A DNA stretch of 64,000 nucleotides, from contig NZ_JALEGS010000091.1 in NCBI RefSeq assembly GCF_022763345.1, positions 36,190-100,189 on the forward strand, read 5' to 3'. Position numbers and translations under genes: made by a program. Below are positions 47,878-58,639 of the stretch, piece by piece; the first letter of the stretch is position 1, and every line of letters begins with the position of its first letter. Source of the DNA: Phaeodactylibacter sp. (lineage in GTDB: Bacteria; Bacteroidota; Bacteroidia; Chitinophagales; Saprospiraceae). The notes beneath the pieces are model-generated. The model was not told where the DNA came from. It worked only from the letters and a program-made list of their open reading frames with translations, and made no database searches.

Positions 47878-49046
47878 TACGCCATATCTTTCAACTGGTC
47901 TGGAACAAGAAGCGGAGCAATGCCCTGCTGTTCCTCGAAATCTTTTTCGCCTTTGCCATTCTTTTTCTGGTGCTGACCTGGGTGACCCGCAACCTGCGCC
48001 TTTTCAGTACCCCCCTGGGGTTTGAAACCGAAAACACCTGGATTGTCCACCTCGATTTTTACGATGCAGAAGACACCCTGGCCGCATCGGAAACCAAAGT
48101 CAGGCTGCGGGAAGAACTGCTGGCCCTGCCACAGATAGAGGCAGCTTCCTACGGTGGCGATGTGAGCCCGTTTGGTGGATCTACCTGGTCGACCAATAAC
48201 GACAACAACGGTTTTATGATCCAAACCCACCTGGTATTCGCCGACGAGCACTACAAGGATGCAGCCAAGCTGCAACTGGTACAGGGGCGCTGGTTTGACG
48301 AAACAGACCGGGATGCCAGGTACAAACCTGCGGTCATTAGCAAAAAGCTTTTCGATGAAAGCTTCGAGGGCCGCAACCTAAAGGATAGCGTGTACACCAT
48401 TGACGGGGAAAATAAAATCGTCGGTGTAGTGGACCACTACAAGTACCACGGCGACTTTTCACCGGAGTACAATGTGACCTTTTTCTACGAGCCCTCCTCC
48501 GCTATTGACATGCCCAATCTTCATCTTTTACTCGCACCGGGCACACCGGTCGCTTTCGAAGAGGAAGTCAACCGCATCGTCACCGATGTCACCGGCAAGA
48601 GCGATTTCACCATTGAGCACCTCCAAAAAAGCCGGGATCAGGCTGCCCGGAGTGTATGGGTGCCTATGATCAGCATGCTGAGTATTTGCGGATTTCTGGT
48701 GCTTAACGTAGCGCTGGGCCTGTTTGGCGTACTCTGGTACAACATCAGCAAGCGGCGGGCGGAAGTAGGGCTCCGGCGTACCCTTGGCGCGAGCCGGACA
48801 GAAGTAAGCCTGCAGTTTGTAGGAGAAATCATGATCGTAAGCCTGCTCGCCCTTTTGCTTGGGGTCGTCTTTGCAGTACAACTCCCTCTGATGGGTGTGC
48901 TGGAAGGTGAAATCGAAGCCTTTGACTACTACGTCGCCATGGGGGTGGGTGCAGCCTTCATCATTGGGTTGGTCTTGCTTTGCACTTTCTATCCGTCGCA
49001 GGAAGCCGGACGACTGCAGCCTGCGATTGTGCTGCACGAAGAGTAA
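47874..49046 (+). CDS. ABC transporter permease (MacB_PCD/FtsX-like)
   Basis: Overlaps previous ORF by 4 nt; LFGVLWYNISKRRAEVGLRRTLGASRTEVSLQFVGEIMIVSLLALLLG. Confidence 0.92.
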   Translation: MIRHIFQLVWNKKRSNALLFLEIFFAFAILFLVLTWVTRNLRLFSTPLGFETENTWIVHLDFYDAEDTLAASETKVRLREELLALPQIEAASYGGDVSPFGGSTWSTNNDNNGFMIQTHLVFADEHYKDAAKLQLVQGRWFDETDRDARYKPAVISKKLFDESFEGRNLKDSVYTIDGENKIVGVVDHYKYHGDFSPEYNVTFFYEPSSAIDMPNLHLLLAPGTPVAFEEEVNRIVTDVTGKSDFTIEHLQKSRDQAARSVWVPMISMLSICGFLVLNVALGLFGVLWYNISKRRAEVGLRRTLGASRTEVSLQFVGEIMIVSLLALLLGVVFAVQLPLMGVLEGEIEAFDYYVAMGVGAAFIIGLVLLCTFYPSQEAGRLQPAIVLHEE

Positions 49047-49090
49047 GGAAAAAGCACCCTATCCCACATAATTTAACTACTTTTCATCCT

Positions 49091-50461
49091 ATGAAACCCA
49101 ATTCAGCCCATATCCTGATCATTGACGATGACGAAGCGGTCTGCGTTTCAATGAAGCTGCTGCTCAAGCGGGCAGGCTACAGCACCGCTTCCATCAACCG
49201 GACTCAGGACATGGAAGAGGCGATGGCTAAAACACTGCCTCATCTTATCCTCCTTGATATGAATTTCACGATCGACACATCGGGGCGGCAGGGGCTGAGG
49301 GTCTTGCAACAACTACAAGCCAAACATCCGGAAATTCCGGTGGTGCTGATGACCGCCTGGGCGACCGTCCAACTGGCGGTGGAGGGTATGAAGCTAGGGG
49401 CCCGCGACTTCATCGCCAAGCCCTGGGACAACAAAGCGCTGCTGAAAACCATCAAAACGCTGCTGGATTTGCAAAACCCAGCGGATGAACCCACACCTTC
49501 TAATGTAGGTTTTGAACACATCGTAGGTGAAGATCCGGCTTTCCTGGAGACGCTGGCGGTCGCCAGACGCATCAGCCCCACAGACGCAAGCGTGCTGATC
49601 CTGGGCGAAAGCGGCACCGGCAAGGAGGTCCTGGCAGAAGCCATCCATTATCAGTCGGAGCGGCAGCAGGCGCCTTTTGTGCGGGTCAATCTGGGGGGCA
49701 TCAGCTCCAGCCTTTTCGAGAGCGAGCTGTTCGGGCATAAGAAAGGCGCCTTTACCGATGCCATCGCTGAGCGCGAAGGGCGGTTTGCCAAAGCCAACGG
49801 CGGCAGTATTTTTCTGGATGAGATTGGTGATCTGCCCCTGCCCAATCAGGTGAAACTGCTTCGGGTACTGCAGGAGAAGACCTTTGAGCCCCTGGGCAGC
49901 AGCGAAACGCTCCGGGTAGACTGCCGCGTCATCAGCGCCACCAACAAAGACCTTTCCGCCATGGTCGCAGAGGGGACTTTCCGGGAAGATTTGTTCTACC
50001 GCATCAACCTCATTAAGCTCACCCTGCCGCCACTGCGGGACCGCCCGGGCGATATCCCCCTGCTAGCCGATCATTTTCTGGCAACCTTCAAGCGCAATTA
50101 TCAGCGCCCGGAACTGCACCTAAGCCCGGGTGCAAAAAAGTGGCTGCGCCAACAGCGTTTCCCCGGCAATATCCGGGAGCTGCGCAACCTCATTGAACGC
50201 AGCGTGCTTGTCTCCGGAACGGCTGCACTGGAAGCGGCAGACTTGCAGCAGCTCTACCAGCCGGCAACGGGCCAATTGCAGGGCGGCCTGCCCCTGCCTG
50301 AAGTCGGTAAAGCCTCGTTGGAGGAAATGGAAGTAGAAATGATCCGCCGGACGCTGCGCCACCACGATGGCAACATCACCCTCGTGGCTCAGGACCTGGG
50401 GCTGACCCGGTCTGCAGTATACCGCCGGTTACAAAAATACGGAATCCCCTATGCGACTTAA
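49091..50461 (+). CDS. Sigma-54-dependent response regulator (NtrC family)
   Basis: Receiver domain (IDDDEAVC, LILLDMNF), GESGTGKEVLAEAIH, GAFTDA loop, C-terminal HTH VAQDLGLTRSAVYRRLQKYGI. Confidence 0.96.
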   Translation: MKPNSAHILIIDDDEAVCVSMKLLLKRAGYSTASINRTQDMEEAMAKTLPHLILLDMNFTIDTSGRQGLRVLQQLQAKHPEIPVVLMTAWATVQLAVEGMKLGARDFIAKPWDNKALLKTIKTLLDLQNPADEPTPSNVGFEHIVGEDPAFLETLAVARRISPTDASVLILGESGTGKEVLAEAIHYQSERQQAPFVRVNLGGISSSLFESELFGHKKGAFTDAIAEREGRFAKANGGSIFLDEIGDLPLPNQVKLLRVLQEKTFEPLGSSETLRVDCRVISATNKDLSAMVAEGTFREDLFYRINLIKLTLPPLRDRPGDIPLLADHFLATFKRNYQRPELHLSPGAKKWLRQQRFPGNIRELRNLIERSVLVSGTAALEAADLQQLYQPATGQLQGGLPLPEVGKASLEEMEVEMIRRTLRHHDGNITLVAQDLGLTRSAVYRRLQKYGIPYAT

Positions 50462-51752
50462 CTGGCAATACTTCCTGTACATTGGGCTCCTCCACCTGCT
50501 GCTGGGAGTTCTGGCGTATTGGCTCCTGGAAGAAGCTACCGCCTGGCTGCTGCTGATCGAGTTGGGGCTGCTGTGCTCACTGGTCATTGCCTATGTGCTG
50601 TACCGCAAGTTCACCCATCCGCTCCGTCTGCTCGGCAATGGCATTGAGGCGATCAAGGATCAGGATTTTGCAGTTCGTCTGCGGCCCACCGGCTCTCTGG
50701 AGATGGACCGCCTGGTCAAGGTATACAACCACATGCTGGACCACATCCGGGAGGAGCGGCGGCAGGTGCAGGAACAGCACTATTTCCTGGACCGCCTGAT
50801 ACAGGCCTCTCCGGCAGGTATCGTCCTCCTTGATTACGACGGCCACGTTACGGAAATCAATCCTATGGGGCTGGAACTGCTAGGGCTGGAAAAGCCGCCG
50901 GTTGGACAAAGACTGGAAGCTGTAGCTCACCCTTTGCTGCAGGAGCTTGCCCAATGGCAGGTTGGCCAGTCGGGTATTCTTTCCGGAAAAGGACAGGAGC
51001 GTTACCGATGCGAAGTGGTGCAGTTTATCCACCGGGGCTTCCACCGCCGGTTCCTCATGATACAGGAATTGTCAAAGGAAATGCTGGCCACTGAGAAGCG
51101 CGCCTACGCTAAAGTCATCCGCATGATGGCCCACGAAGTCAATAACTCCATTGGTGCCATCAACTCCATTCTGCAGAGCACCATCGAAGCCTATCCTGAA
51201 GTGCCCGGTGACGAGTTTGCCGAAGATATTAAAGCCTCGCTTGCCGTTGCCCATCAGCGCAATCAGCGGCTGAACCAGTTTATGCGCAACTTTGCCGAAG
51301 TGGTACGCCTGCCCGAGCCCAACCGGGCATGGGTAGCGATAAGCGAAGTCCTGGAGCGCGTAAAGCAGTTGATGCTTCCCCTGGCCCAACAGCAAAATAC
51401 TAATCTTGAACTGGAAATCCCCGACCAGCCTATCCGCTTCGAAATCGACGAAGAGCAAATCGAGCAAGCCCTGGTCAACATGGTCAAAAACGCCTTGGAA
51501 TCGCTCGGCAGGGGCGGCAACATCAAACTGATGAGCACTGCCCACCCCGCTCAGATCGTGGTAGCCGACAACGGTCCGGGCCTGCCGCCGGGTGCTGAGC
51601 AGGAATGGATGTCTCCTTTCTTCAGCACCAAGCCCGACGGTCAGGGCATAGGGTTGACCCTCATCAAGGAAATTGCCCGGCAGCATGGTGGCCGCTGTGA
51701 GCTGGAAACCCTGCCCAATGGGTGGACGGAGTGCAGAATCCGCTTTCATTGA
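50451..51752 (+). CDS. Sensor histidine kinase (HAMP-PAS-HisKA-HATPase)
   Basis: Two TM, VIRMMAHEVNNSIGAINSIL H-box, ALVNMVKNALESL, VVADNGPGLPPG, GQGIGLTLIKEIARQHGG. Confidence 0.95.
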   Translation: MRLNWQYFLYIGLLHLLLGVLAYWLLEEATAWLLLIELGLLCSLVIAYVLYRKFTHPLRLLGNGIEAIKDQDFAVRLRPTGSLEMDRLVKVYNHMLDHIREERRQVQEQHYFLDRLIQASPAGIVLLDYDGHVTEINPMGLELLGLEKPPVGQRLEAVAHPLLQELAQWQVGQSGILSGKGQERYRCEVVQFIHRGFHRRFLMIQELSKEMLATEKRAYAKVIRMMAHEVNNSIGAINSILQSTIEAYPEVPGDEFAEDIKASLAVAHQRNQRLNQFMRNFAEVVRLPEPNRAWVAISEVLERVKQLMLPLAQQQNTNLELEIPDQPIRFEIDEEQIEQALVNMVKNALESLGRGGNIKLMSTAHPAQIVVADNGPGLPPGAEQEWMSPFFSTKPDGQGIGLTLIKEIARQHGGRCELETLPNGWTECRIRFH

Positions 51753-52021
51753 TTTACAACAATAGACTTCCAGCCTCAGCGCTTTGACAGTGTACAGCTT
51801 TGCGGCTCTTGAAAAGCACAGCCTGAGCCGATGAACGCAAGCACGACTAAAATACAGTGCATGTTCAGCATATATGCGCCCCGTTTTTTTAATTTTTGAC
51901 AACTCTCACCCCACTGCGATGACAATTGTCACCCCCCTTTTTGGCGATGGCCCTTAGCTTTAAGTCCAGAACGAAAAGAGAACGAAAAACCTCTTTTCCT
52001 AGATCGCAAAACAAACAAAAC

Positions 52022-52714
52022 ATGAGCCGAAGCCTATTCCTTAGGGACAGCGTCGTGCGCAAGAACCTTATGGCGCTCACCGGATTGTTCCTGTGCCTGT
52101 TTTTAGTGATTCACCTTGCCGGCAACCTACAGCTCCTTCTGCCCGCCGAACAAGCTCAGGTGCAGTACAACCACTACTCAGAGCTGTTGTCCCATAACTT
52201 TTTCATCAAGGCCGTTTCCTATGCCCTTTACGCAAGTATCCTCGCCCACGCTTTGTATGCGCTGGTCCTGACACTCCGGGCGAAGCAGGCACGCGGCCCG
52301 CAGGGCTATGCCTACGACAAGCGGGGACAGGTTACGCCCTGGTACGTACGCAATATGGGCGTGCTGGGGGCATTGCTCCTGGCCTTCATCATCATCCACA
52401 TGCGCGACTTCTGGTTTCAGTACAAGTTTACCGAAATGCCGCTGGACGCTGAGGGGCGCAAGGACCTCTACACTATAGTCGCCGTTGCCTACCAACAGTT
52501 TTGGTACGTTGCCCTATACGTGGGGGCTATGCTTGTACTGGGTTTCCACCTGCTGCACGGCTTCCATAGTGCATTTCAAACCCTGGGGCTATACCACAGC
52601 AAATACAACCGCTGGGTCAAATGGGCCGGCTATGGGTACACCTTTATTATAACCGCCGGCTTTACCATCATCCCCATCTACATGTACTTCACCCAAAACC
52701 AGCCCCTGCCATGA
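52022..52714 (+). CDS. Succinate dehydrogenase/fumarate reductase cytochrome b subunit
   Basis: [46 protein letters not shown], five TM; upstream of flavoprotein and Fe-S genes. Confidence 0.92.
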   Translation: MSRSLFLRDSVVRKNLMALTGLFLCLFLVIHLAGNLQLLLPAEQAQVQYNHYSELLSHNFFIKAVSYALYASILAHALYALVLTLRAKQARGPQGYAYDKRGQVTPWYVRNMGVLGALLLAFIIIHMRDFWFQYKFTEMPLDAEGRKDLYTIVAVAYQQFWYVALYVGAMLVLGFHLLHGFHSAFQTLGLYHSKYNRWVKWAGYGYTFIITAGFTIIPIYMYFTQNQPLP

Positions 52715-54627
52715 AATTAGACGCGAAAATACCAGAGGGCCCGCTACAGGAAAAATGGAACCGCTACAAAGCGACCTGCCGCCTCGTGAGCCCCAACAAC
52801 AAGAAGAAACTGGACATTATCGTCGTGGGCACTGGCCTGGCAGGCAGCTCTGCAGCCGCATCCTTTGCGGAAATGGGCTACAAGGTCAAATCCTTCTGCT
52901 TTCAGGACAGCCCCCGCCGGGCACACTCGGTAGCGGCGCAAGGTGGTGTGAATGCCTCCAAGAACTATCAGAACGATGGCGACAGCGCCTTTCGGATGTT
53001 TTATGATACACTAAAGGGGGGCGACTTCCGGGCACGCGAAGCCAATGTTTACCGCCTGGCAGAATGTTCTGCCAACCTGATCGATCAGGCTGTTGCGCAG
53101 GGCGTTCCTTTTGCCCGCGAGTACGGCGGGTACCTGGCCAACCGCTCCTTTGGAGGGGTGCAGGTCCGGCGTACGTTCTACGCCCGTGGCCAAACCGGTC
53201 AGCAGTTGCTCCTCGGGGCCTACTCTGCCCTCAACCGGCAGGTGGCCGAGGGCAATATCGAACTCTTCTCCCGTCACGAAATGCTGGAGCTCGTGCTCAT
53301 CGATGGCAAGGCCAGGGGCATCATCGCCCGCAACCTGGACACTGGTGAGATCGAGCGCCACGCAGCTCACGCCGTTGTACTGGCGACCGGGGGGTATGGC
53401 AAAATTTACTACCTCTCCACCCTGGCGATGGGCTGTAACGGCTCGGCCATCTGGCGGGCGCATAAAAAAGGCGCGGGGTTTGCTTCCCCAAGCTGGACAC
53501 AGATCCACCCCACCTGCCTGCCGCAATCGGGCGACTATCAGTCCAAACTCACACTGATGTCGGAGTCCCTGCGCAATGACGGCCGCATCTGGGTACCCCA
53601 AAAAGCCAATGACCCTCGCGAACCAGGCGATATCCCTGAAGACGAGCGCGATTATTACCTGGAGCGCCGGTACCCGGCCTTCGGCAACCTCGCACCCCGG
53701 GACATCGCTTCCCGTGCCGCTAAGGAACGCATCGATGCCGGGTTTGGCGTCGGTCCACAGCGCAACGCAGTTTACCTCGACTTTGCCCACGCCATTCAGG
53801 AGTACGGAGAAGATACCATCCGGGAACGCTACGGCAACCTCTTCCGGATGTATGAGAAAATTACCGGGCATAACGCCTACCAACGGCCAATGATGATTTC
53901 CCCGGCTGCCCACTTTTCTATGGGCGGGCTATGGGTGGACTATGAGCTCATGACAAGCATTCCGGGGCTCTATGCCATCGGAGAGTGCAACTTTTCCGAC
54001 CACGGGGCCAACAGACTGGGAGCCAACTCCCTGCTGCAGGCTTGTGTGGATGGCTACTTTATTCTGCCGTACACCATCGGCAACTATCTGGCGGATGAGC
54101 TGCGGGCGGGCAAGATCAGCACTGATCACCCCGCTTTCGCGGAAGCAGAAACGCAGGTCCGGGAGCAGCTGCAACGTTTCCTCGACATCAAAGGCAACCG
54201 TACTGCTACCGACTACCATAAGGAACTGGGCCTGCTGCTCTACGATAAGTGCGGAGTACAGCGTACAAAAGAGGGGCTGGAAAGCGCTATCGAAAAAATC
54301 CGGGCACTGCGGGCCGATTTTTGGGAAAACCTACGCGTACCCGGCACCTCTGAACACGTCAATACCGAGCTGGAAAAAGCCGGCCGGGTTGCCGACTATC
54401 TGGAACTGGCAGAGCTGATGTGCTACGATGCCCTCACCCGGGACGAGTCCTGCGGGGCCCACTTCCGGGAGGAGTTCCAGACGGCAGATGGCGAAGCCGA
54501 ACGGCGGGACGAAGCATTCCAATTCGTATCTGTATGGGAATATGCGGCAGCTGATCAGGAGCCGGTACTCCACCGGGAGGAACTGGAGTTTGAAACCATT
54601 CAACCTAGCGTAAGAAGTTACAAGTAA
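52711..54627 (+). CDS. sdhA: Succinate dehydrogenase/fumarate reductase flavoprotein subunit
   Basis: [47 protein letters not shown]-containing C-terminal half. Confidence 0.95.
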   Translation: MKLDAKIPEGPLQEKWNRYKATCRLVSPNNKKKLDIIVVGTGLAGSSAAASFAEMGYKVKSFCFQDSPRRAHSVAAQGGVNASKNYQNDGDSAFRMFYDTLKGGDFRAREANVYRLAECSANLIDQAVAQGVPFAREYGGYLANRSFGGVQVRRTFYARGQTGQQLLLGAYSALNRQVAEGNIELFSRHEMLELVLIDGKARGIIARNLDTGEIERHAAHAVVLATGGYGKIYYLSTLAMGCNGSAIWRAHKKGAGFASPSWTQIHPTCLPQSGDYQSKLTLMSESLRNDGRIWVPQKANDPREPGDIPEDERDYYLERRYPAFGNLAPRDIASRAAKERIDAGFGVGPQRNAVYLDFAHAIQEYGEDTIRERYGNLFRMYEKITGHNAYQRPMMISPAAHFSMGGLWVDYELMTSIPGLYAIGECNFSDHGANRLGANSLLQACVDGYFILPYTIGNYLADELRAGKISTDHPAFAEAETQVREQLQRFLDIKGNRTATDYHKELGLLLYDKCGVQRTKEGLESAIEKIRALRADFWENLRVPGTSEHVNTELEKAGRVADYLELAELMCYDALTRDESCGAHFREEFQTADGEAERRDEAFQFVSVWEYAAADQEPVLHREELEFETIQPSVRSYK

Positions 54628-55373
54628 TGAAGATACAACTGAAAATATGGCGGCAGGAAAACGCCCAGGCAAAAGGCAAAATGGTGGACTACAACCTTCC
54701 GGATGTCAACCCGGAAATGTCCTTCCTCGAAATGCTTGATGTCCTGAACGAAAAACTGATCCGCTCCGGGGATGACCCCATAGAATTTGACCACGATTGC
54801 CGGGAAGGCATATGCGGGCAATGCGGGCTCTTCATCAATGGGCGGGCACACGGCCCGATGTCAGCAACGACTACTTGCCAGCTGCATATGCGGCACTTTG
54901 AGGACGGGGACACCATCTATGTAGAGCCCTTCCGGGCCAGCGCTTTTCCAGTGATTAAAGACCTGCGCATCGACCGCTCCGCTTTTGACCGCATCATTCA
55001 GGCCGGGGGCTTTATTTCCACCCGTACCGGTGATGCGCCCGAGGCCAATGCCATTCCAATCGGGCACCAAACCGCGGAGGATGCCTTTGATGCTGCCGCC
55101 TGTATTGGCTGCGGTGCCTGTGTGGCGACTTGCAAAAATGCCTCTGCTGCCCTCTTTACCGGCGCAAAGGTCAGCCACCTGGCTATGCTGCCACAGGGCG
55201 AGCCGGAATCTCCCGAACGGGCAGAAAAGATGGTCGCGCAAATGGAAGCCGAAGGGTTTGGGCACTGTACCAATACCGGAGCCTGTGAGGTCGAATGCCC
55301 GCAGGAGATCTCCATCGAGCACATTGCCCGCATGAATTTTGAATACAACAAAGCCGCTGTGCTCGAAAAATAG
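54627..55373 (+). CDS. sdhB: Succinate dehydrogenase/fumarate reductase iron-sulfur subunit
   Basis: [56 protein letters not shown]. Confidence 0.95.
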   Translation: MKIQLKIWRQENAQAKGKMVDYNLPDVNPEMSFLEMLDVLNEKLIRSGDDPIEFDHDCREGICGQCGLFINGRAHGPMSATTTCQLHMRHFEDGDTIYVEPFRASAFPVIKDLRIDRSAFDRIIQAGGFISTRTGDAPEANAIPIGHQTAEDAFDAAACIGCGACVATCKNASAALFTGAKVSHLAMLPQGEPESPERAEKMVAQMEAEGFGHCTNTGACEVECPQEISIEHIARMNFEYNKAAVLEK

Positions 55374-55396
55374 CACCCGGCAAGACACACAATATT

Positions 55397-56005
55397 ATGG
55401 AACAAAAGCTTCAATCCCTACTCGAAAAGATTCAGCAGGAGGGCGTAGACAAAGGGCAGGAGGTGGCCAACAGCCTCATCAACGATGCCGAGCAAAAAGC
55501 GGAGGACATCGTTACTGCTGCCCAGCGCCGTGCCGAAGAAATCCGTAAGCAGGCCGAACAGGATGCGGAGGAGCTGAAACGCAACGTCACTTCTGAGCTG
55601 AAGCTATCCGCAGAACAGACCGTGGAAGCCCTGCAGCAACGCATTACCGAACTGATCACTGCTAAAGCGACAACCGCCCCAACGCAGGCCGCTTTTAGTG
55701 ATAAATCCTTTCTCAAGGGGGTAATACAATCACTGATCGAACAGTGGCAAAAGGACGGTCAGGGCGCAGCCTTGCACCTCTCGCCGGAGCGGGAAAAGGA
55801 GCTTTTTGACTTCTTCTCCGCCCGGGCTCAGGAAAGCCTGAAGGAGGGCCTTGTGGTCAAACCTGCGCCCTCCCTTGCAGAAGGCTTCCGTATTGGCCCG
55901 GCGAATGGCAGCTATGTGGTGTCTTTTACAGAGGAAGATTTTCAGGCTTTCTTTGCCGATTTCCTGCGGCCACGAACCAAAAAACTGCTTTACGGAGCGG
56001 ACTAA
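55397..56005 (+). CDS. V-type ATP synthase subunit E
   Basis: Charged N-terminal coiled coil, C-terminal SFTEEDFQAFFADFLRP; first in V-ATPase operon. Confidence 0.82.
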   Translation: MEQKLQSLLEKIQQEGVDKGQEVANSLINDAEQKAEDIVTAAQRRAEEIRKQAEQDAEELKRNVTSELKLSAEQTVEALQQRITELITAKATTAPTQAAFSDKSFLKGVIQSLIEQWQKDGQGAALHLSPEREKELFDFFSARAQESLKEGLVVKPAPSLAEGFRIGPANGSYVVSFTEEDFQAFFADFLRPRTKKLLYGAD

Positions 56006-56032
56006 ATTTTATCATCCACCATACCGCTTAAC

Positions 56033-56854
56033 ATGAGCCAACTGCAAAAACGCGATTACTTCTACCTCATCTCCAGCTTACCGGAGATGGTGCTCGACCA
56101 AAGCCGGGCGCCATACACCATGGTGGACTTTGTGGCGCAGTTGGAAGAGGCGCTTGAGCCTGATGATTTTAAACTCGTCCGCATCCTGCTGCGCCCCCAC
56201 GACAACCGCAATCTGCTCCTGCTCCTGGAAGAACAAACTGGCGGCTGGGATACGCTGGGGCAATTTTCAGAAGCGGAAATGCAGGAAGCTCTCAAAGCAG
56301 ACAACGGGCTACCAGAATACATGCACCGGTTTTACCGGGCGTACCAAAGCGAGCAGCCCATCCACCCGGAGCAAAGCTGGGCCAATCAGTTATCTGGGCT
56401 CTACTACGAGGCCGCACTCCGGCAAACGGAAGGTTTCCTCCACGACTGGCTGGTATTTGAGCGCGGGCTGCGCAACATACTGACAGCCTGGAATATCCGA
56501 CATTATGCTCTACAGGGCGAAGGGCAACTGATCGGTCAGGGCGAAAATATTGAGGCACTGAAAAAATCCCGCGCCCGCGACTTTGGGCTGGGCACCGAAT
56601 ACCCCTACCTACCAAAACTACTCAATCAATTGGAACGCGACGACCTCATGATCCGCGAAAAGGACATCGATCGCGTACAGTGGAATTATATAGACGAACA
56701 GCTGACCTTCCACTACTTCACCATAGAAGTGGTGCTGGGCTATCTGTTGCAGCTCCGTATGCTGCAGCGGTGGCTTTCTCTTGACCCGGAGGCCGGGCAG
56801 GAACGGGTACGCAGCTTCATTTCCGAAATGGAACAAAAGATAGAACGCTCATGA
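56033..56854 (+). CDS. DUF2764-family V-ATPase-associated protein (subunit C-like position)
   Basis: YFYLISSLPEM start, DFLHDWLVFERGLRNILTAWNIRH, located between E and A. Confidence 0.85.
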   Translation: MSQLQKRDYFYLISSLPEMVLDQSRAPYTMVDFVAQLEEALEPDDFKLVRILLRPHDNRNLLLLLEEQTGGWDTLGQFSEAEMQEALKADNGLPEYMHRFYRAYQSEQPIHPEQSWANQLSGLYYEAALRQTEGFLHDWLVFERGLRNILTAWNIRHYALQGEGQLIGQGENIEALKKSRARDFGLGTEYPYLPKLLNQLERDDLMIREKDIDRVQWNYIDEQLTFHYFTIEVVLGYLLQLRMLQRWLSLDPEAGQERVRSFISEMEQKIERS

Positions 56855-58626
56855 CGGCAACGCAGCAACATACCACCGGCCGTGTCAACGGCATCATCTC
56901 CAACCTGGTCCTCGTAGAAGTGGACGGCCCGGTTGGGCAAAACGAAATCTGCTTCATACAGCATGGCGACACCTCGCTGATGGCAGAGGTCATTAAAGTG
57001 ATGGGCGACAAAGCCTATGTGCAGGTCTTTGAGAGCACCCGCGGGCTCCGGCCCGGCATGGAGGTGCGCTTCGAAGGGCACATGCTTGAGGCTACTTTTG
57101 GCCCGGGCATTCTTTCCTGCAACTACGATGGGCTTATGCACGACCTCAGCACCATGAGCGGCATCTTCCTGCAAAGGGGCGATTACACCTCCGCCCTGGA
57201 CCTGGAAAAGGAATGGGCATTCGAACCTTTGGCCAAAGCCGGAGACGAAGCCACCGCCGGGCACTGGCTCGGGAAGGTAGACGAAAATGGTATTGCCCAC
57301 AAAATTATGGTGCCTTTTAAAATGCAGGGGCGCTATACAATTACTGAGGTGATGCCTGCCGACAACTACAAAGTTCAGGATACTATAGCGGTGCTCAAAG
57401 ATGAGCGCGGGACCGAGTATAAAGTGAGCATGCTCCAAAAGTTTCCGGTAAAACAGGCGGTGAAGGCCTACCGGGAAAAACCGCGCCCGTTCCAACTGCT
57501 GGAAACCGGCGTGCGTACCATTGATACCCTCAACCCGATGGTGGAGGGCGGTACGGGTTTCATCCCCGGCCCCTTCGGTAGCGGCAAGACCGTACTGCAG
57601 CATGCCATTTCCAAACAGGCAGAAGCTGATATCGTAATCGTAGCCGCTTGTGGTGAGCGTGCCAATGAGGTGGTGGACCTGTTCGTGGAATTCCCCGAAC
57701 TGGAAGACCCCTGGACCGGCCGTAAGCTCATGGAGCGGACCACCATCATTGCCAATACCTCTAATATGCCAGTAGCGGCACGGGAAGCTTCCGTTTACAC
57801 CGCGATGTCGATTGCCGAGTACTACCGCTCAATGGGGCTGAAAGTGCTGCTGTTGGCCGACTCCACCTCCCGCTGGGCACAGGCGCTCCGGGAGATGTCT
57901 AACCGCATGGAGGAACTGCCAGGCCCGGATGCTTTCCCGATGGACCTTCCGGCTATCGTGTCCAACTTCTACGCACGGGCGGGTTATGTGTACCTCAATA
58001 ACGGAGAGACCGGCTCGATCACCTTCATCGGTACGGTATCCCCTGCTGGTGGTAACCTCAAGGAGCCGGTGACGGAGTCGACCAAGAAAGTGGCGCGTTG
58101 TTTCTACGCCCTTTCCCAATCGAGGGCGGACAGTAAGCGCTACCCGGCCATTGACCCCATCGAGAGCTATTCCAAATACCTGGAATACCCCGAACTGCAG
58201 CGGGTCCTGAACGAGCAAATTGAAGAAGGCTGGACCGAAAAGGTCAACGAGCTAAAGAATATCCTGCTCAGGGGCAAGGAAGCCGCAGAGCAGATCAACA
58301 TCCTCGGTGATGATGGGGTGTCTATTGATACCCACCTGGTCTTTTGGCGCTCAGAGGTAGTCGATGAGATCATCCTGCAACAAAACGCCTTCGACGAGGT
58401 GGATGCCCGCACACCTATGGACCGGCAGCAGTATATGGTCAACAAAGTGCTCGATGTGGTGGCTACGCCCCTAAGCTTTGAGGGCTACGAGGAAATCAAC
58501 CCCTACTTCAAGCGAGTCATCAATGCCATGAAGCAGATGAACTACTCGGAGTTCGAGTCGGAAGCCTTCAACCAGAATATGAAGGAGCTGGAGGACACCC
58601 TGGCTGAGCGTAAACAAGCAAACTAA
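56851..58626 (+). CDS. V-type ATP synthase catalytic subunit A
   Basis: IPGPFGSGKTVLQHAISKQAEADIVIVAACGERANEV, LADSTSRWAQALREMSNRMEELPGPDAFPMDLP. Confidence 0.97.
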   Translation: MTATQQHTTGRVNGIISNLVLVEVDGPVGQNEICFIQHGDTSLMAEVIKVMGDKAYVQVFESTRGLRPGMEVRFEGHMLEATFGPGILSCNYDGLMHDLSTMSGIFLQRGDYTSALDLEKEWAFEPLAKAGDEATAGHWLGKVDENGIAHKIMVPFKMQGRYTITEVMPADNYKVQDTIAVLKDERGTEYKVSMLQKFPVKQAVKAYREKPRPFQLLETGVRTIDTLNPMVEGGTGFIPGPFGSGKTVLQHAISKQAEADIVIVAACGERANEVVDLFVEFPELEDPWTGRKLMERTTIIANTSNMPVAAREASVYTAMSIAEYYRSMGLKVLLLADSTSRWAQALREMSNRMEELPGPDAFPMDLPAIVSNFYARAGYVYLNNGETGSITFIGTVSPAGGNLKEPVTESTKKVARCFYALSQSRADSKRYPAIDPIESYSKYLEYPELQRVLNEQIEEGWTEKVNELKNILLRGKEAAEQINILGDDGVSIDTHLVFWRSEVVDEIILQQNAFDEVDARTPMDRQQYMVNKVLDVVATPLSFEGYEEINPYFKRVINAMKQMNYSEFESEAFNQNMKELEDTLAERKQAN

Positions 58627-58639
58627 AAAACGAATCATC

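Noticed and set aside
48980-49090. N-terminal extension of the response regulator ORF
   Set aside because: Overlaps the end of the permease gene and lacks homology; the receiver domain begins at ATG 49091.
43107-51752. RND-type tripartite pump
   Set aside because: There is an HlyD-like adaptor and TolC, but the inner-membrane component is an ABC ATPase with two FtsX/MacB-like permeases; no RND transporter is present.
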